64,000 nt of DNA from Dehalococcoides mccartyi (GCA_020724525.1 DYGU01000007.1:1-64000); one strand, 5' to 3'; numbered from the stretch's first letter, positions 40,489 through 52,361 are shown. Notes: generated by a model not told the origin, from the letters alone. Program-made: numbers and translations.

Positions 40489-41064
40489 ATGGTAGAGATG
40501 ATTATTGACAGCATTCGAGTAAGCCTGATGAATTACCAGCGGGTGGTAATCCTGAAAGAGAAGATAGCAGAGCCAGCCGAGAATAAAAGCGAGGCTCGCT
40601 ATTTACCGATATGGATCGGCCCTGCTGAAGCTGATGCCATTGCGGTAAAACTCCAAAATGTCCCTCTATCCCGGCCTTTGACTCATGACCTGCTTCAGTC
40701 AGTAATCACGATTTTAGGGGCATCGGTAAACTTCATTGTTGTTAATGAACTCCGAGAAGATACATTCTATGCCAAAATCGCTCTTAGCTTCGATAACAAA
40801 CAAGTAGAAATTGATTCTCGCCCCAGTGATGCTATTGCTCTTGCCGTAAGAGTGAAGCCTCTGATACCTATATTCGTTGAAGAATCAGTATTAGACAAAG
40901 CCGGCTTCATCCTTGACCAGGAAATAGGTAGACCAGCTCCCCTTGGTAAGACTAAACCCGGGACCAAAGGTAAACTTGATGAGCAAGAATTAAAAAGACT
41001 GTCAGCTTTTTATGATTTCATTAACACTCTCGATTTAGACGACTTTGGCAAGCGTAAATCCTGA
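40489..41064 (+). CDS. Bifunctional nuclease (DUF151/BFN) family protein
   Basis: VVILKE...RYLPIWIGPAEADAIAVKLQ; SRPSDAIALAVRVKPLIPIFVEESVL. Confidence 0.9.
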   Translation: MVEMIIDSIRVSLMNYQRVVILKEKIAEPAENKSEARYLPIWIGPAEADAIAVKLQNVPLSRPLTHDLLQSVITILGASVNFIVVNELREDTFYAKIALSFDNKQVEIDSRPSDAIALAVRVKPLIPIFVEESVLDKAGFILDQEIGRPAPLGKTKPGTKGKLDEQELKRLSAFYDFINTLDLDDFGKRKS

Positions 41065-41164
41065 ACAATCACTCTTAACAATTGTCAACGCTCCGGCAAG
41101 GTCGGAGCATTTTTGCGAAAGAGAAAGACAGGATTCATTTATAAAACCAAAGGTGAAACAGCAA

Positions 41165-41404
41165 ATGAAAAGATGGGCAATAGCCTTACAATTAACTGCT
41201 GTTGGGTGGTATATTGCTTTGAGCCTTCTTATACCTTCCGGGATTGGTTTATGGCTTGACAAAAAATTTAATTCCCTTCCTTTACTTACTTTTATCGGAC
41301 TCAGTCTCGGCACTATAATCATGATTTACGGTGTCTACCGTATGCTGCGCCAGTTTCAAGCTGCCATGGAAGAAGAAGATAGAAGCACCAGAAAATCAGA
41401 TTGA
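41165..41404 (+). CDS. AtpZ/AtpI-like small membrane protein
   Basis: Two TM helices, GIGLWLDKKF, immediately upstream of atpB. Confidence 0.75.
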   Translation: MKRWAIALQLTAVGWYIALSLLIPSGIGLWLDKKFNSLPLLTFIGLSLGTIIMIYGVYRMLRQFQAAMEEEDRSTRKSD

Positions 41405-42363
41405 TGCCTAAGCAATTGTTTTTTGGCTTTTCCGTCAAATCAATAATTATAATCTCTGCCGTTTTGTTGGTCCTTTTCTTCATTAGTTTTCTAAGCGGTG
41501 CCTTAGGCACTGCTTTAGTCGGCAAAGAAATACTCCCCAGCTTTCTCACCGTCCCCAAGCCCCACCCGAAACTTCCTGCCGAAGAAATCTTACATATCAC
41601 TGGTTTTCCCATAACTAATAGCATGCTGGCTGCCTGGATTACTATAGCCGTGTTAGTCTGCTTAGCCTTTGTGGCTACACGCGGTATGAAGCTTATCCCG
41701 GGTAGATTACAAAATATTATGGAAACAATAGTTGAAATGTTGCTAAATTTTGTCGAAAGTGTCGCTGGCAAGGAAAACGGGCGCCGATTTTTCCCGGTAA
41801 TAGCTACCATCTTCCTTTTTGTCATTATGAATGCCTGGCTTAGTCTCCTGCCTGGCTTTGGTAGCATCATAGTCCACAGACCAGAAGGTGAAGCTCATCT
41901 GTTACGAGGGGCTAATACTGATATCAATGTGCCTTTAGCTTTAGCCTTGATGTCTTTTATCTTCGTTGAGTACTGGGGAATAACCAGTCGAGGTTTCTTC
42001 CGATATATGAGTAAGTTTGTGAATATCGGCAGATTTCTCCAGGGGGTGGGGCAAATTTTTAAAGGCAAGCTAAAAACTGCCTTCAACAACCTGTTTACCG
42101 GTGTCATTGATACCTTTGTGGGTATATTAGAAGCCATGAGCGAACTGGTTCGCCTTGTCAGCTTTACCTTCCGTCTCTTTGGCAATATGACCGCCGGAGA
42201 AATCCTGCTTTTAGTAGCTATCTTCCTTATTCCCTGGGTAATGCCCATTCCTTTTTATGGGTTAGAATTGCTTGTTGGCTTTGTGCAAGCTCTTATTTTT
42301 GGTGGCTTAACCTTAGTCTTTGCTACTATTGCCGTGACCCCTCCACACGAGGAGCACGGATAA
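41404..42363 (+). CDS. atpB: F0F1 ATP synthase subunit a
   Basis: VSFTFRLFGNMTAGEILL; operon position. Confidence 0.95.
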   Translation: MPKQLFFGFSVKSIIIISAVLLVLFFISFLSGALGTALVGKEILPSFLTVPKPHPKLPAEEILHITGFPITNSMLAAWITIAVLVCLAFVATRGMKLIPGRLQNIMETIVEMLLNFVESVAGKENGRRFFPVIATIFLFVIMNAWLSLLPGFGSIIVHRPEGEAHLLRGANTDINVPLALALMSFIFVEYWGITSRGFFRYMSKFVNIGRFLQGVGQIFKGKLKTAFNNLFTGVIDTFVGILEAMSELVRLVSFTFRLFGNMTAGEILLLVAIFLIPWVMPIPFYGLELLVGFVQALIFGGLTLVFATIAVTPPHEEHG

Positions 42364-42391
42364 GTAGAAATTGACGAAAAGGAGGTTTTAA

Positions 42392-42625
<234 letters not shown>

Positions 42626-42646
42626 AATAGGCACAAGGGGAAAAAC

Positions 42647-42757
42647 ATGATTGAAATTTTGCAACTAATTTGGCTGATTGTGGGGGTTCTTATTATAGTA
42701 GCTATAGGCGCCAGTCTTGGACTTGCCTTATTCTTCTGGCTTACCAAAGAAAGATAA
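42647..42757 (+). CDS. 36-aa single-TM small ORF between atpE and atpF
   Basis: MIEILQLIWLIVGVLIIVAIGASLGLALFFWLTKER; purine-rich AAGGGGAAAA upstream of the ATG; not in supplied ORF track. Confidence 0.65.
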   Translation: MIEILQLIWLIVGVLIIVAIGASLGLALFFWLTKER

Positions 42758-42783
42758 TCAATATTTTCTGAAAGGAGATTAGG

Positions 42784-43284
42784 TTGGAAGGTCTGGGGAT
42801 TAATTTGCCAACGCTATTGGCACAAGTCATAAATTTTCTTATTTTGCTTGTTCTCCTCTATCTGGCTGCCTACAAGCCTATTCTTAGAATGCTTAACCAG
42901 CGCTCAGCCAGAATAAAAGAAAGTATGGAACAAGCCGAGGCTATTCGGCAGCAAACAGCCCGGACCGAAGTGGAAGTCAAAGCTCAGTTAGAGGCGGCGC
43001 GGAGGGAAGGACAAGCTATAATAGCCCAGGCAACACAAATTGGCGAGCGACTAAAAGAAGAAGCCAGGAAAGAAGCCCGGCAGGAGGCGGAATCGCTCAT
43101 CACCAAGGCTCGTTTGGAAATACAACGGGAACGGGATGAAACTATTAACGAACTGCGTCAGGAATTCGTTGATATAGCTATCACTACCGCTGAAAAAGTA
43201 ATCAAGGAAACATTAGACGAGGAAAAACACCGCCGTCTCATTGAAGAAGTTCTGGAAGAAAGTGTTACCTTCAAAAAAGATTGA
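42784..43284 (+). CDS. atpF: F0F1 ATP synthase subunit b
   Basis: INLPTLLAQVINFLILLVLLY then long helix; TTG start. Confidence 0.95.
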   Translation: MEGLGINLPTLLAQVINFLILLVLLYLAAYKPILRMLNQRSARIKESMEQAEAIRQQTARTEVEVKAQLEAARREGQAIIAQATQIGERLKEEARKEARQEAESLITKARLEIQRERDETINELRQEFVDIAITTAEKVIKETLDEEKHRRLIEEVLEESVTFKKD

Positions 43285-43305
43285 GGTAAAAGGATAAACA
43301 AAGAG

Positions 43306-43845
43306 ATGCCAATAACAGTTTCAGGTAAAAGATACGCTCAGGCTATTTTTGAAATTGCCCAAGAGGAAAACCAGCTTGAGCAATGGCGACTCAGCTTGAG
43401 AAAAATTGCTGAGGTAATGCAAGCCCCTGAGCTGGTGACTCTGTTAGAAAGCCCAAAACTCCCTTTTAATCTGAAAAGGGGGCTCCTTGGAGAACGACTA
43501 AAAGGGGTTAATCCCTTGTCCTTCAATTTAGCTTGCCTCTTAGTGGCTAAAGGAAGATTTAAAATTGCTAATAGTATCACTACTGAATATGAGCGTCTTT
43601 TAGACGCTTACTATGGTATAGAACATGCCGAAGTAACCACTGCCATCGCCCTCGATGATAAAAGTAAAAACGAATTATTACAAGACTTAGAATCATTTAT
43701 CGGCAAAAAGGTTACCGCAGAACTTCAGGTTGACCTTGGCATTGTTGGTGGGGTCGTCATTAAAATTGGTGACAAACTCATCGACGGTAGCACTAAAAAT
43801 AAATTAACAGTTTTAAGGAAAAGCCTGATAGAAACTGGAAGGTAA
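43306..43845 (+). CDS. atpH: F0F1 ATP synthase subunit delta
   Basis: RYAQAIFEIAQEE; VGGVVIKIGDKLIDGSTKNKL. Confidence 0.95.
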   Translation: MPITVSGKRYAQAIFEIAQEENQLEQWRLSLRKIAEVMQAPELVTLLESPKLPFNLKRGLLGERLKGVNPLSFNLACLLVAKGRFKIANSITTEYERLLDAYYGIEHAEVTTAIALDDKSKNELLQDLESFIGKKVTAELQVDLGIVGGVVIKIGDKLIDGSTKNKLTVLRKSLIETGR

Positions 43846-43862
43846 GTCTATAGGGGGTAAAT

Positions 43863-45374
43863 ATGACAATTCGGGGACAGGATATTGTTTCAGTAATCAA
43901 AGAACAAATTAAGCAATTTGGTGCTGCAGTGACTATTGTAGACGTGGGAACAGTAATAGAAGTAGGAGATGGTATTGCTCGAATCCATGGAGTTGGCGGT
44001 GCCAAATACAATGAACTCCTGCAATTTCACAACGGAGCTATGGGATTGGTTCTCAACTTAGAAGAGGATAGCGTCGCCACTGTCATCCTGGGTGACTACA
44101 GCCAGATTAAAGAGGGTGATGAAGTCCGCTGCACCGGTAGAGTAATTGAAGTCCCTGTCGGCGATGCCCTTATTGGTCGTGTCATTAACCCCCTTGGAGA
44201 GCCTTTGGATGGCAAAGGACCAATAAGAGCCACTAAAACCCGACCTGTGGAGCGAGTTGCCCCCCATGTAGTCTTAAGAAAGCCAGTCGATACCCCCGTC
44301 CACACAGGTATTAAAGCTATAGACAGTATGATCCCTATCGGGCGAGGTCAGAGGGAGCTCATTATTGGTGACCGGTCTACAGGTAAATCAGCTATTGCTA
44401 TTGATACCATTATCAGCCAAAAAGGTGGCGACCTCATCTGTATTTATGTAGCCATTGGTCAGAAAACTTCCAAAGTAGCTCAGGTAGTGGCTACCTTAGA
44501 AAACTATGGAGCTATGGAACATACTATTGTAGTCGCCGCTAATGCTTCAGACTCGGCTCCATTACAATACCTGACTCCCTACTCTGGTTGTGCCATTGGC
44601 GAGGAATTTATGGAACAAGGAAAGCACGCTCTGGTTATTTACGACGACCTCTACAAACATGCCTGGGCTTATCGGCAACTTTCCCTTCTACTCCGGCGTC
44701 CCCCGGGACGAGAAGCTTACCCAGGTGACATCTTTTACCTCCACAGCCGACTCCTGGAACGAGCGGCTAAATTAGCCCCCGAATATGGTGGTGGTTCTCT
44801 TACCGCCTTACCGATAGTGGAAACCCAGGCTGGAGATGTTTCTGCTTATATACCCACCAATGTAATCTCTATCACCGATGGACAAATCTACTTAGAAACT
44901 GACCTCTTCAATGCTGGTATTCGCCCGGCAATGAATGTCGGGCTTTCCGTATCCCGGGTAGGTGGTGCTGCCCAGACCCGAGCTATGAGGCAAGTATCTG
45001 GTAGATTAAGGCTTGAGTTAGCTCAATACCGAGAATTAGCTGCCTTCGCCCAGTTCGGAACTGCTGAATTAGATAAAACTACCCGAGCCCAGTTAGAGCG
45101 AGGCCAGCGTATCACTGAAGTATTAAAACAGCCTCAGTATTCACCCATGCCTCTGGGAAAAGAAGTTACTATCCTCTATAGCGTTATTAATGGCTACCTT
45201 GACGATGTGCCCGTTGCCAAAATTGCCTCTTTTGAGTCTAACTTCCACCGTTTCCTGGAGACTAACCACCCTGAAATAGGACAAAGTATTGCTAAAGAAA
45301 AAGAACTCAAACCAGAAATAGAAGAAGCCCTGAAGGCAGCTATTCTGGAATTTAAGCAAAGTATAACTTATTAA
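43863..45374 (+). CDS. atpA: F0F1 ATP synthase subunit alpha
   Basis: [34 protein letters not shown]. Confidence 0.98.
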   Translation: MTIRGQDIVSVIKEQIKQFGAAVTIVDVGTVIEVGDGIARIHGVGGAKYNELLQFHNGAMGLVLNLEEDSVATVILGDYSQIKEGDEVRCTGRVIEVPVGDALIGRVINPLGEPLDGKGPIRATKTRPVERVAPHVVLRKPVDTPVHTGIKAIDSMIPIGRGQRELIIGDRSTGKSAIAIDTIISQKGGDLICIYVAIGQKTSKVAQVVATLENYGAMEHTIVVAANASDSAPLQYLTPYSGCAIGEEFMEQGKHALVIYDDLYKHAWAYRQLSLLLRRPPGREAYPGDIFYLHSRLLERAAKLAPEYGGGSLTALPIVETQAGDVSAYIPTNVISITDGQIYLETDLFNAGIRPAMNVGLSVSRVGGAAQTRAMRQVSGRLRLELAQYRELAAFAQFGTAELDKTTRAQLERGQRITEVLKQPQYSPMPLGKEVTILYSVINGYLDDVPVAKIASFESNFHRFLETNHPEIGQSIAKEKELKPEIEEALKAAILEFKQSITY

Positions 45375-45380
45375 GACAAA

Positions 45381-46241
45381 ATGATCAGCCCACGTCTTCT
45401 CCGGCGGCGAATACGCAGCATTCAGAGCACAGCCAAGATTACTAAAGCTATGGAAATGATTGCTACGGCTAGAATGCGCCGAGCCCAGGAGCAAGCTTTA
45501 GCTGGACGTCCCTATGCCGAAAAAATAAGCCGGGTTATCGCTGATTTAGCTGCTCAACCTCAAGACAATGGTGCCATTCATCCACTACTGGAGAGACGCG
45601 AGGTTAAAAAAATCGCTATACTCCATATCACTACTGATAGGGGATTATGCGGTGGGCTTAATGCCAACATGAACCGTATGGTTGCCACCTTCATTTTAGA
45701 ACAAACAGTTCCGGTCGTTCTTATCACTGTAGGGCGCAAAGGGCGGGACTTTATGCTCCGTCACGCCCGTAATCTCAGAGCTGAATTTACTGGAATTGGT
45801 GATAGACCTACTTTGATGGATACTCTCCCCATCTCTCGAGTCGTCATTGATGACTACACTACCGGTTATGTGGACTTGGTTTACTTAGCTTATTCTCGCT
45901 TTACTTCAACCATGGTCCAACGTCCAACATTAGAGCCACTACTTCCAGTAGAGCCAGCAGTTTTCCCTAAAACAGAAAGTTTAGAATATATTTATGAGCC
46001 TGCCCCCCATTTCGTCCTGGGTCAGCTCTTACCCCGATTTGTTCAAATAGAAGTATACCATGCTATTCTGGAAGCTATTGCCAGCGAACAGTCAGCTCGG
46101 ATGGTAGCTATGCGCAACGCTACTGAGAATGCCAATGAGCTTATTGAGGACTTAATAATCACCCTAAATAAAGCCCGACAGGAAATGATTACCAAGGAAC
46201 TTCTTGATATTACCGGAGGTGCTGAAGCCCTGGCTAAATGA
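45381..46241 (+). CDS. atpG: F0F1 ATP synthase subunit gamma
   Basis: RRRIRSIQSTAKITKAMEMIA; TDRGLCGGLNAN; ATENANELIEDL. Confidence 0.97.
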   Translation: MISPRLLRRRIRSIQSTAKITKAMEMIATARMRRAQEQALAGRPYAEKISRVIADLAAQPQDNGAIHPLLERREVKKIAILHITTDRGLCGGLNANMNRMVATFILEQTVPVVLITVGRKGRDFMLRHARNLRAEFTGIGDRPTLMDTLPISRVVIDDYTTGYVDLVYLAYSRFTSTMVQRPTLEPLLPVEPAVFPKTESLEYIYEPAPHFVLGQLLPRFVQIEVYHAILEAIASEQSARMVAMRNATENANELIEDLIITLNKARQEMITKELLDITGGAEALAK

Positions 46242-46388
46242 TGGAAGAAAGAAACTGCTAAGCAATGGCTATCAGCCGGGAGGAATTTGAAAGGGTGAAG
46301 AGGTTTTGCCCTTGACCAGTTCTTGAAACAGGAATATTGTTAAGATAGAAGTTTGAAAATCGAATGTTAGACACAACGGAGGGATAGA

Positions 46389-46751
46389 ATGGAAATTTTT
46401 GGAGCTGCCATCACTTTGCTTTCAATTGTTATTGCTGTGCAAACCTGGAGAAATGGAAAATTGGTGAGAGAGATGCTCAGGACAATTCATGGGGAAGGAG
46501 AAAAAAGACACGGAGAGGTAATAAAACTGTTTGAGAAAATGGATGAAAGGTTTGAGAAACTGTTTGAGAAAATGGATGAAAGGTTTGAGAAACTGTTTGA
46601 GAAAATGGATGAAAGGTTTGAGAAAATGGATGAAAGGTTTGAGAAACTGTTTGACAAAATGGATGAGAGGACTGCTAAAATTGCTGAGCTGGTTGAAAAA
46701 ATTCCAGAAAAGACAGCAAAGATTGTTTTAAATCTGAGCCAAAAGAGCTAA
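46389..46751 (+). CDS. Membrane-anchored coiled-coil protein with 11-residue repeats
   Basis: TM-like N-terminus then tandem EKMDERFEKLF; located between atpG and atpD. Confidence 0.65.
   Translation: MEIFGAAITLLSIVIAVQTWRNGKLVREMLRTIHGEGEKRHGEVIKLFEKMDERFEKLFEKMDERFEKLFEKMDERFEKMDERFEKLFDKMDERTAKIAELVEKIPEKTAKIVLNLSQKS
46533..46670 (+). repeat. 33-bp in-frame tandem repeat (GAGAAAATGGATGAAAGGTTTGAGAAACTGTTT)
   Basis: Units at 46533-46565, 46566-46598, 46620-46652 plus partial units of 21 and 18 nt. Confidence 0.95.
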
Positions 46752-46833
46752 GTTCACAAATAAACTTGGATATAAACTGCCTGAAGAAGGTTCCAAGCCT
46801 CTTAGTTAAGATGGGAAATTCTGGCACAGGTGA

Positions 46834-48233
<1,400 letters not shown>

Positions 48234-48234
<1 letters not shown>

Positions 48235-48659
48235 TGTTAACTTTCAGATTAGAGATTGTTACCGCCGAACGTCTGGCTTTTGCCGATGACGTTAATGTAC
48301 TGGTTGCCCCCGGTATTGAAGGGCAATTAGGCATTTTACCCCACCATGCCCCTTTAATGACTATGCTCCAGCCTGGGGAACTCCTTATCAGGAAAGATAA
48401 CGAGGAAATATACTGGGCAATCACCGGCGGCTTCCTTGAGGTGCGTCCCGATAAAGTAATAATCTTAGCCGCTGCCTGCGAGCAGGCTGACGAAATTGAC
48501 CTTGCCCGGGCTGAAGTAGCTAAACGCCGGGCTGAAGAACGACTAAAACAGAGAGTTCCTGATGTTGACTATGCTGCGGCTGAAGCTGCCCTCTGCCGCT
48601 CCCTCGCCCGACTAAAAGTAGCCGAGAGAAGACGCCGCAAACCGAAAAGCATACCCTAA
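48234..48659 (+). CDS. atpC: F0F1 ATP synthase subunit epsilon
   Basis: LRLEIVTAERLAFADDVNVLVAPGIEGQLGILPHHAPLMT-type sequence; operon position. Confidence 0.95.
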
Positions 48660-48679
48660 TTGAAACAGGCTTTTGCTTA

Positions 48680-48830
48680 GCCATCCCCCACGATCACTAC
48701 TACCAGTAAAAGTTCCATTGATGGTGCTGATTGTCCTTACTCTGTAATTAGTCCCCGAAACCTGATTTGAGGGTATCAGCCAGCTATAAGAACCACTGTC
48801 ACCAGTTCCCACCGGCACAAAGGTGGTCAA
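48680..48830 (-). pseudogene. Fragment resembling a Kre9/KNH-like Ig-type domain of a surface protein
   Basis: GDSGSYSWLIPSNQVSGTNYRVRTISTINGTFTGSSD; no signal peptide or rest of protein. Confidence 0.45.
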
Positions 48831-48833
48831 TCT

Positions 48834-49127
48834 TTATTTATATTTATGCTCTCTTAGATGCTCCTCAAAAAGTCGCTTAAGCTCTCTAAGTTCACCCCCA
48901 AATCCTTTAAGCTCATCATTAAATCTTTCCAGCCTTCCCTCAAATCCCATCAGCCTTTCTTCAACTCCCCCCAGCCTTTGCTCAAGTCCCCCCAGCCTTC
49001 CCACCACCTGACCCAATCTCTCCCGCATATCACCAAAGCCGCGCACGAAGACTACTAAAATGGCACCAAGAAAGCCAAAAACACCTAAAATAAGCGCCAC
49101 CATTAACGGAATAACTACCTCAAACAT
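48834..49127 (-). CDS. Membrane-anchored coiled-coil protein
   Basis: N-terminal TM helix then LGGLEQRLGGVEERLMGFEGRLERF repeats. Confidence 0.65.
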   Translation of the reverse strand: MFEVVIPLMVALILGVFGFLGAILVVFVRGFGDMRERLGQVVGRLGGLEQRLGGVEERLMGFEGRLERFNDELKGFGGELRELKRLFEEHLREHKYK

Positions 49128-49148
49128 GCCCCCGTCTTAGTCTCCTTG

Positions 49149-49171
49149 CCTTACATTATTTCCAGTCTGAC
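49149..49171. repeat. 23-bp direct repeat of the KH-gene 3' end (left island boundary)
   Basis: CCTTACATTATTTCCAGTCTGAC identical to 54943-54965. Confidence 0.8.
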
Positions 49172-49213
49172 TCTTGTCTTTTTCCGTATTTCCCTTTGTC
49201 AGAGTAGACATTC

Positions 49214-50266
49214 TCATAGAAACTCACCAATCCTTGTTAGTGCCTCTACCCTCTTCTCTACGGGCGGGTGCGTATCCCACAGCCTATCTATCCATGACGG
49301 ATTGCGCGGCTGAAGTTGCCACCTATCGGCATAAGGGAGCGCTGCCATCTCTTTCGCAACCAATTCATCATTCAGGGTGTCTATTTTTCGTAAAGCACTT
49401 GCCATTATCTCATGATTTATTAGTTCAGCGCTGAATCCATCGGCGATGTATTCCTGCCTCCTGCTTAAATGGAATGCTAAGATAGAGGCGAGCTTGGCTA
49501 TCACCTTTGTTATGAACCCCCCGATGGTTAGAAACCACCCGAACATCGCTACCGCCAAACCTCCACCCCTTTTCTCTCTGGGAGTCACGGCTTCTATTGC
49601 CAGTCCTACACCAGTCATCGCCAAGCCTATAATTATGCACAAGGTGCCAATCTTATCAAAAATCTCTATCCAGGAAAGCACGAATGACCACTTTAAGCAG
49701 TCAAGATTCTTGATGTGACCTATTTCATGTCCTAAGATTGCGGCTAATTCTTCCTTTGTAATCTTCCCACCTTGATACGCCTCTATTAGTCCTCTTGTGA
49801 CACAAACATGGCTGCCAGAAGTACTTGCATAAGCCAATGCGTTAATTTCGGGTGTCTTGGCAAGCATCAATTTTGGGGATTTAGTCAAGCCTGCCTTTAT
49901 TGAAAGCTCGCCGAGCGAGTTTAGGACCTCTGGAGGGGCATCCGTAAAGGGTTTTACCCCCTGTAGTGATAAGGGTGTTAATATATAAGCTGAGAAAAGT
50001 GCAATCGTAAAGCCAACAAGGAAGATGACAGGTATCATCTGTGGTATGCCATAGGCGAAAGGTATTAGAATAAGAGTAATTGCGACAAAGATTGCGATAG
50101 TATAAAGCCAGCTTTTTACCACCTCCTCTTTCCTTTCTTTTTCAAGTAGCACTTTAGAGAAATCGTCCCAAGTCAAAGCTTTTCCTGTTTTAGCAGAAAG
50201 CTTCGCCTTCCATATCCTCAGTCTTTGGTAACTATCTTCGCTGAGTGTAAGCTTTTTTTCTTCCAC
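49214..50266 (-). CDS. HtpX-like M48 family metalloprotease
   Basis: AILGHEIGHIKNLD zinc motif; multiple TM; RRQEYIADGFSAEL. Confidence 0.9.
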   Translation of the reverse strand: MEEKKLTLSEDSYQRLRIWKAKLSAKTGKALTWDDFSKVLLEKERKEEVVKSWLYTIAIFVAITLILIPFAYGIPQMIPVIFLVGFTIALFSAYILTPLSLQGVKPFTDAPPEVLNSLGELSIKAGLTKSPKLMLAKTPEINALAYASTSGSHVCVTRGLIEAYQGGKITKEELAAILGHEIGHIKNLDCLKWSFVLSWIEIFDKIGTLCIIIGLAMTGVGLAIEAVTPREKRGGGLAVAMFGWFLTIGGFITKVIAKLASILAFHLSRRQEYIADGFSAELINHEIMASALRKIDTLNDELVAKEMAALPYADRWQLQPRNPSWIDRLWDTHPPVEKRVEALTRIGEFL

Positions 50267-50354
50267 AGTTCCTCATTTTAGGAAAAGCGATAAATACTAT
50301 AGTAAGCGAGAATGCTGAAAAAGTCTCAGATTTACCCTTGAGCTATCTGCTATT

Positions 50355-50453
50355 CTAGGAGCGTGTGTGAGTAATCACTGCCGCAGATTCGAAATTGCTG
50401 AAAAACAGTTCTTTACCAGATTCGGGCGGGATATTACTCACACAGCCTCCTAG
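50355..50453. repeat. Inverted-repeat-bounded ~99-bp element (MITE-like)
   Basis: CTAGGAGCGTGTGTGAGTAAT ... ATTACTCACACAGCCTCCTAG, 21-bp arms with 2 mismatches. Confidence 0.65.
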
Positions 50454-50662
50454 GGTATCGTCCACTCACTAAATCTGTTAAGGAGTATATCGGATGCTGA
50501 GAGCAAAATCAAGCCAACTTTACCTTCAGTAACTGTCAACTGTTGGTCGGTGAGAATCCAGGATGACCATCAAGTTAAACCTCCAGAACTCCGTGAGCTA
50601 ACGTCCTTAGAAGTTGAACCCAGGGGCGATTCTGGTGTGGTCCAGAGAGAGCTGGCAAGCCT

Positions 50663-51766
50663 TTAAGCCAGTTTATCTACATTGCCTTCTATTGCCCCCA
50701 GTTCTCTAAGACCATCACCATTTATCTCCAGCCTATAGCCTCTTAGACCAAAGGAGTTTTCCATTAGATATCCCCTTAACCTGGCAATTTCTTTAGCCTC
50801 CTCACCAGATGTTTTTTGTTGGACTTTGATTAAAATTCTGTCTACTTTATCAACTTCACCCCCGATGCAGGCTTGATATATTTCCCTGGCAAGCTCAGTG
50901 TCTACTGCCTGGACAAGAGCTCTTTTCAAGTGAAACCGGCTCAGCTCGTAGATGCCACCAAAGAGCTGAGCCCCCTCCTTTATCCAGGGGGCACCATCAC
51001 CACCTACTATTACCCTCCCCACCTTAGATAGGTCATATTTTCTAGCCAGAGCCAGGGAGAAACCTTCCCAGAATCTATCCCCATCCATAATCCCGGTATA
51101 AACTGTCTTTTCTTTTACCCGATATCGGTCTTTACTCGCCTTTTCCCAGCCTTCATAGGCAATACCAGCTTTTACCTCAACCCGTTTTGCTTCTTCCCTC
51201 TGAAGGGCAATATTTGTACCATCAGCTTCAACAAAAAGATAAGGGAGTACTTTACCCTCGGTCTCCGGGATTACCCCACCTTCATAGACCTCTTCTATCC
51301 CTTTTTCCTCCTGTTTCAGATAGGGGTCAATAACTTTGGCTACAAGGTGATGAATTGAAGTGTGGGAGATGCCTGAAGGAAGTATTGCCCTCAGGATTTC
51401 CTCAGATCTCTGGAAAGGGAAATGGCTGGAGATAAAAGTTGAAAGCTCCTTTACCTCAGGGCTTACATGACAGCCTTTATCCAGTCCCATCCTCTCATCC
51501 AGGAGGAAACGGTACTCACCATTGTTATCCCGGTATAGCCTCCGCTTTATCCTGATATCACCGAAAACTGTGATTATTCGGTGTTCTCTCAAGCCTTCTA
51601 CCTTAAGGTTTTGGTCTTTCTCCTTCATCAGCTCTTCGTCTACACCTTCCAGTAACACTTTAGTTATCTCCTGGGCTAAACTACAAGCCCGGTTAAAGAT
51701 TTCCTCTTCCCACCTCCCCACATCCCCCTTTAGTTTTACTTGAAGTTTATCTATACTTTCCATCAA
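50663..51766 (-). mobile_element. ISLre2 (UPF0236) family transposase, C-terminally truncated
   Basis: EHRIITVFGDIRIKRRLYRDNNGEYRFLLDE; ends at LGAIEGNVDKLA, where family members continue. Confidence 0.8.
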
Positions 51767-51869
51767 GAGACCTCCTTAATCCAAAGATTACCCTGACAGG
51801 GCATCCCGGATTCTGCGAGGTTTCTCTTTTCTTTTCAACCCCAACCGAGCAAAATGTTACAGTATCTTA

Positions 51870-52266
51870 CCTTCAAATGAGTGTCGCAACGAATGGACAG
51901 ATACATCTCAGTTATTGCTGCTCTTCCTTTTGCATGATGGAAAATTTGCTGGACTGTCCGCTCTGAAATTGGGATAGTTTGAACCACGCTTGGCTTCTTT
52001 AACACCCTATTGTATTAGGAATTTCAGAGACTCACCGCCTGACCGTAATAAACTCTGGAAACCTTCTCCTTTTCAATCAAGTGAAGTAAATACCCTTTGA
52101 TGCCTTCTTCACATAGCTCATCGGGAGTCTGTATGAAATGATGAAGATGGCGATTGATATGGTGCAGATAAGCCTTTCGGGTCCTGGGGCTATGTCCCTC
52201 AATTTCAGCTCTCTCTGCATCGTTCAAAGTTCTCTCTCTTCGCTTTTGAAATTCTGAGAATTGCAA
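51870..52266 (-). pseudogene. Tyrosine recombinase/integrase remnant, copy 1 (N-terminal SAM-like domain, frameshifted)
   Basis: HSPRTRKAYLHHINRHLHHFIQTPDELCEEGIKGYLLHLIEKEKVSRVYYGQAVS, then shifted LKFL..NRVLKKPSVVQTIP and IFHHAKGRAAITEMYLSIRCDTHL. Confidence 0.75.
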
Positions 52267-52361
52267 AAGAGGGTCTATGTCTACTTGTTGTCCGGCAAAA
52301 ACCGATAGGATTTCGCTTAGAATTTCATCAGAGTATGGAACAATGCAGAACTTTTTTGTGA

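Noticed and set aside
46533-46670. CRISPR-like repetition
   Set aside because: Contiguous coding tandem repeat without spacers; no CRISPR array or cas genes seen in the window.
46531-46731. Alternative-frame ORF (RNCLRKWMKGL repeats) over the tandem repeat
   Set aside because: By-product of a 33-bp repeat being a multiple of 3 in every frame; the EKMDERFEKLF frame has a start, TM-like segment and coiled-coil logic.
50455-50650. Plus-strand open stretch (LPSVTVNCWSVRIQDDHQVKPPELRELTSLEVEPRGDSG)
   Set aside because: No start codon or recognisable family; could be a remnant but not supportable.
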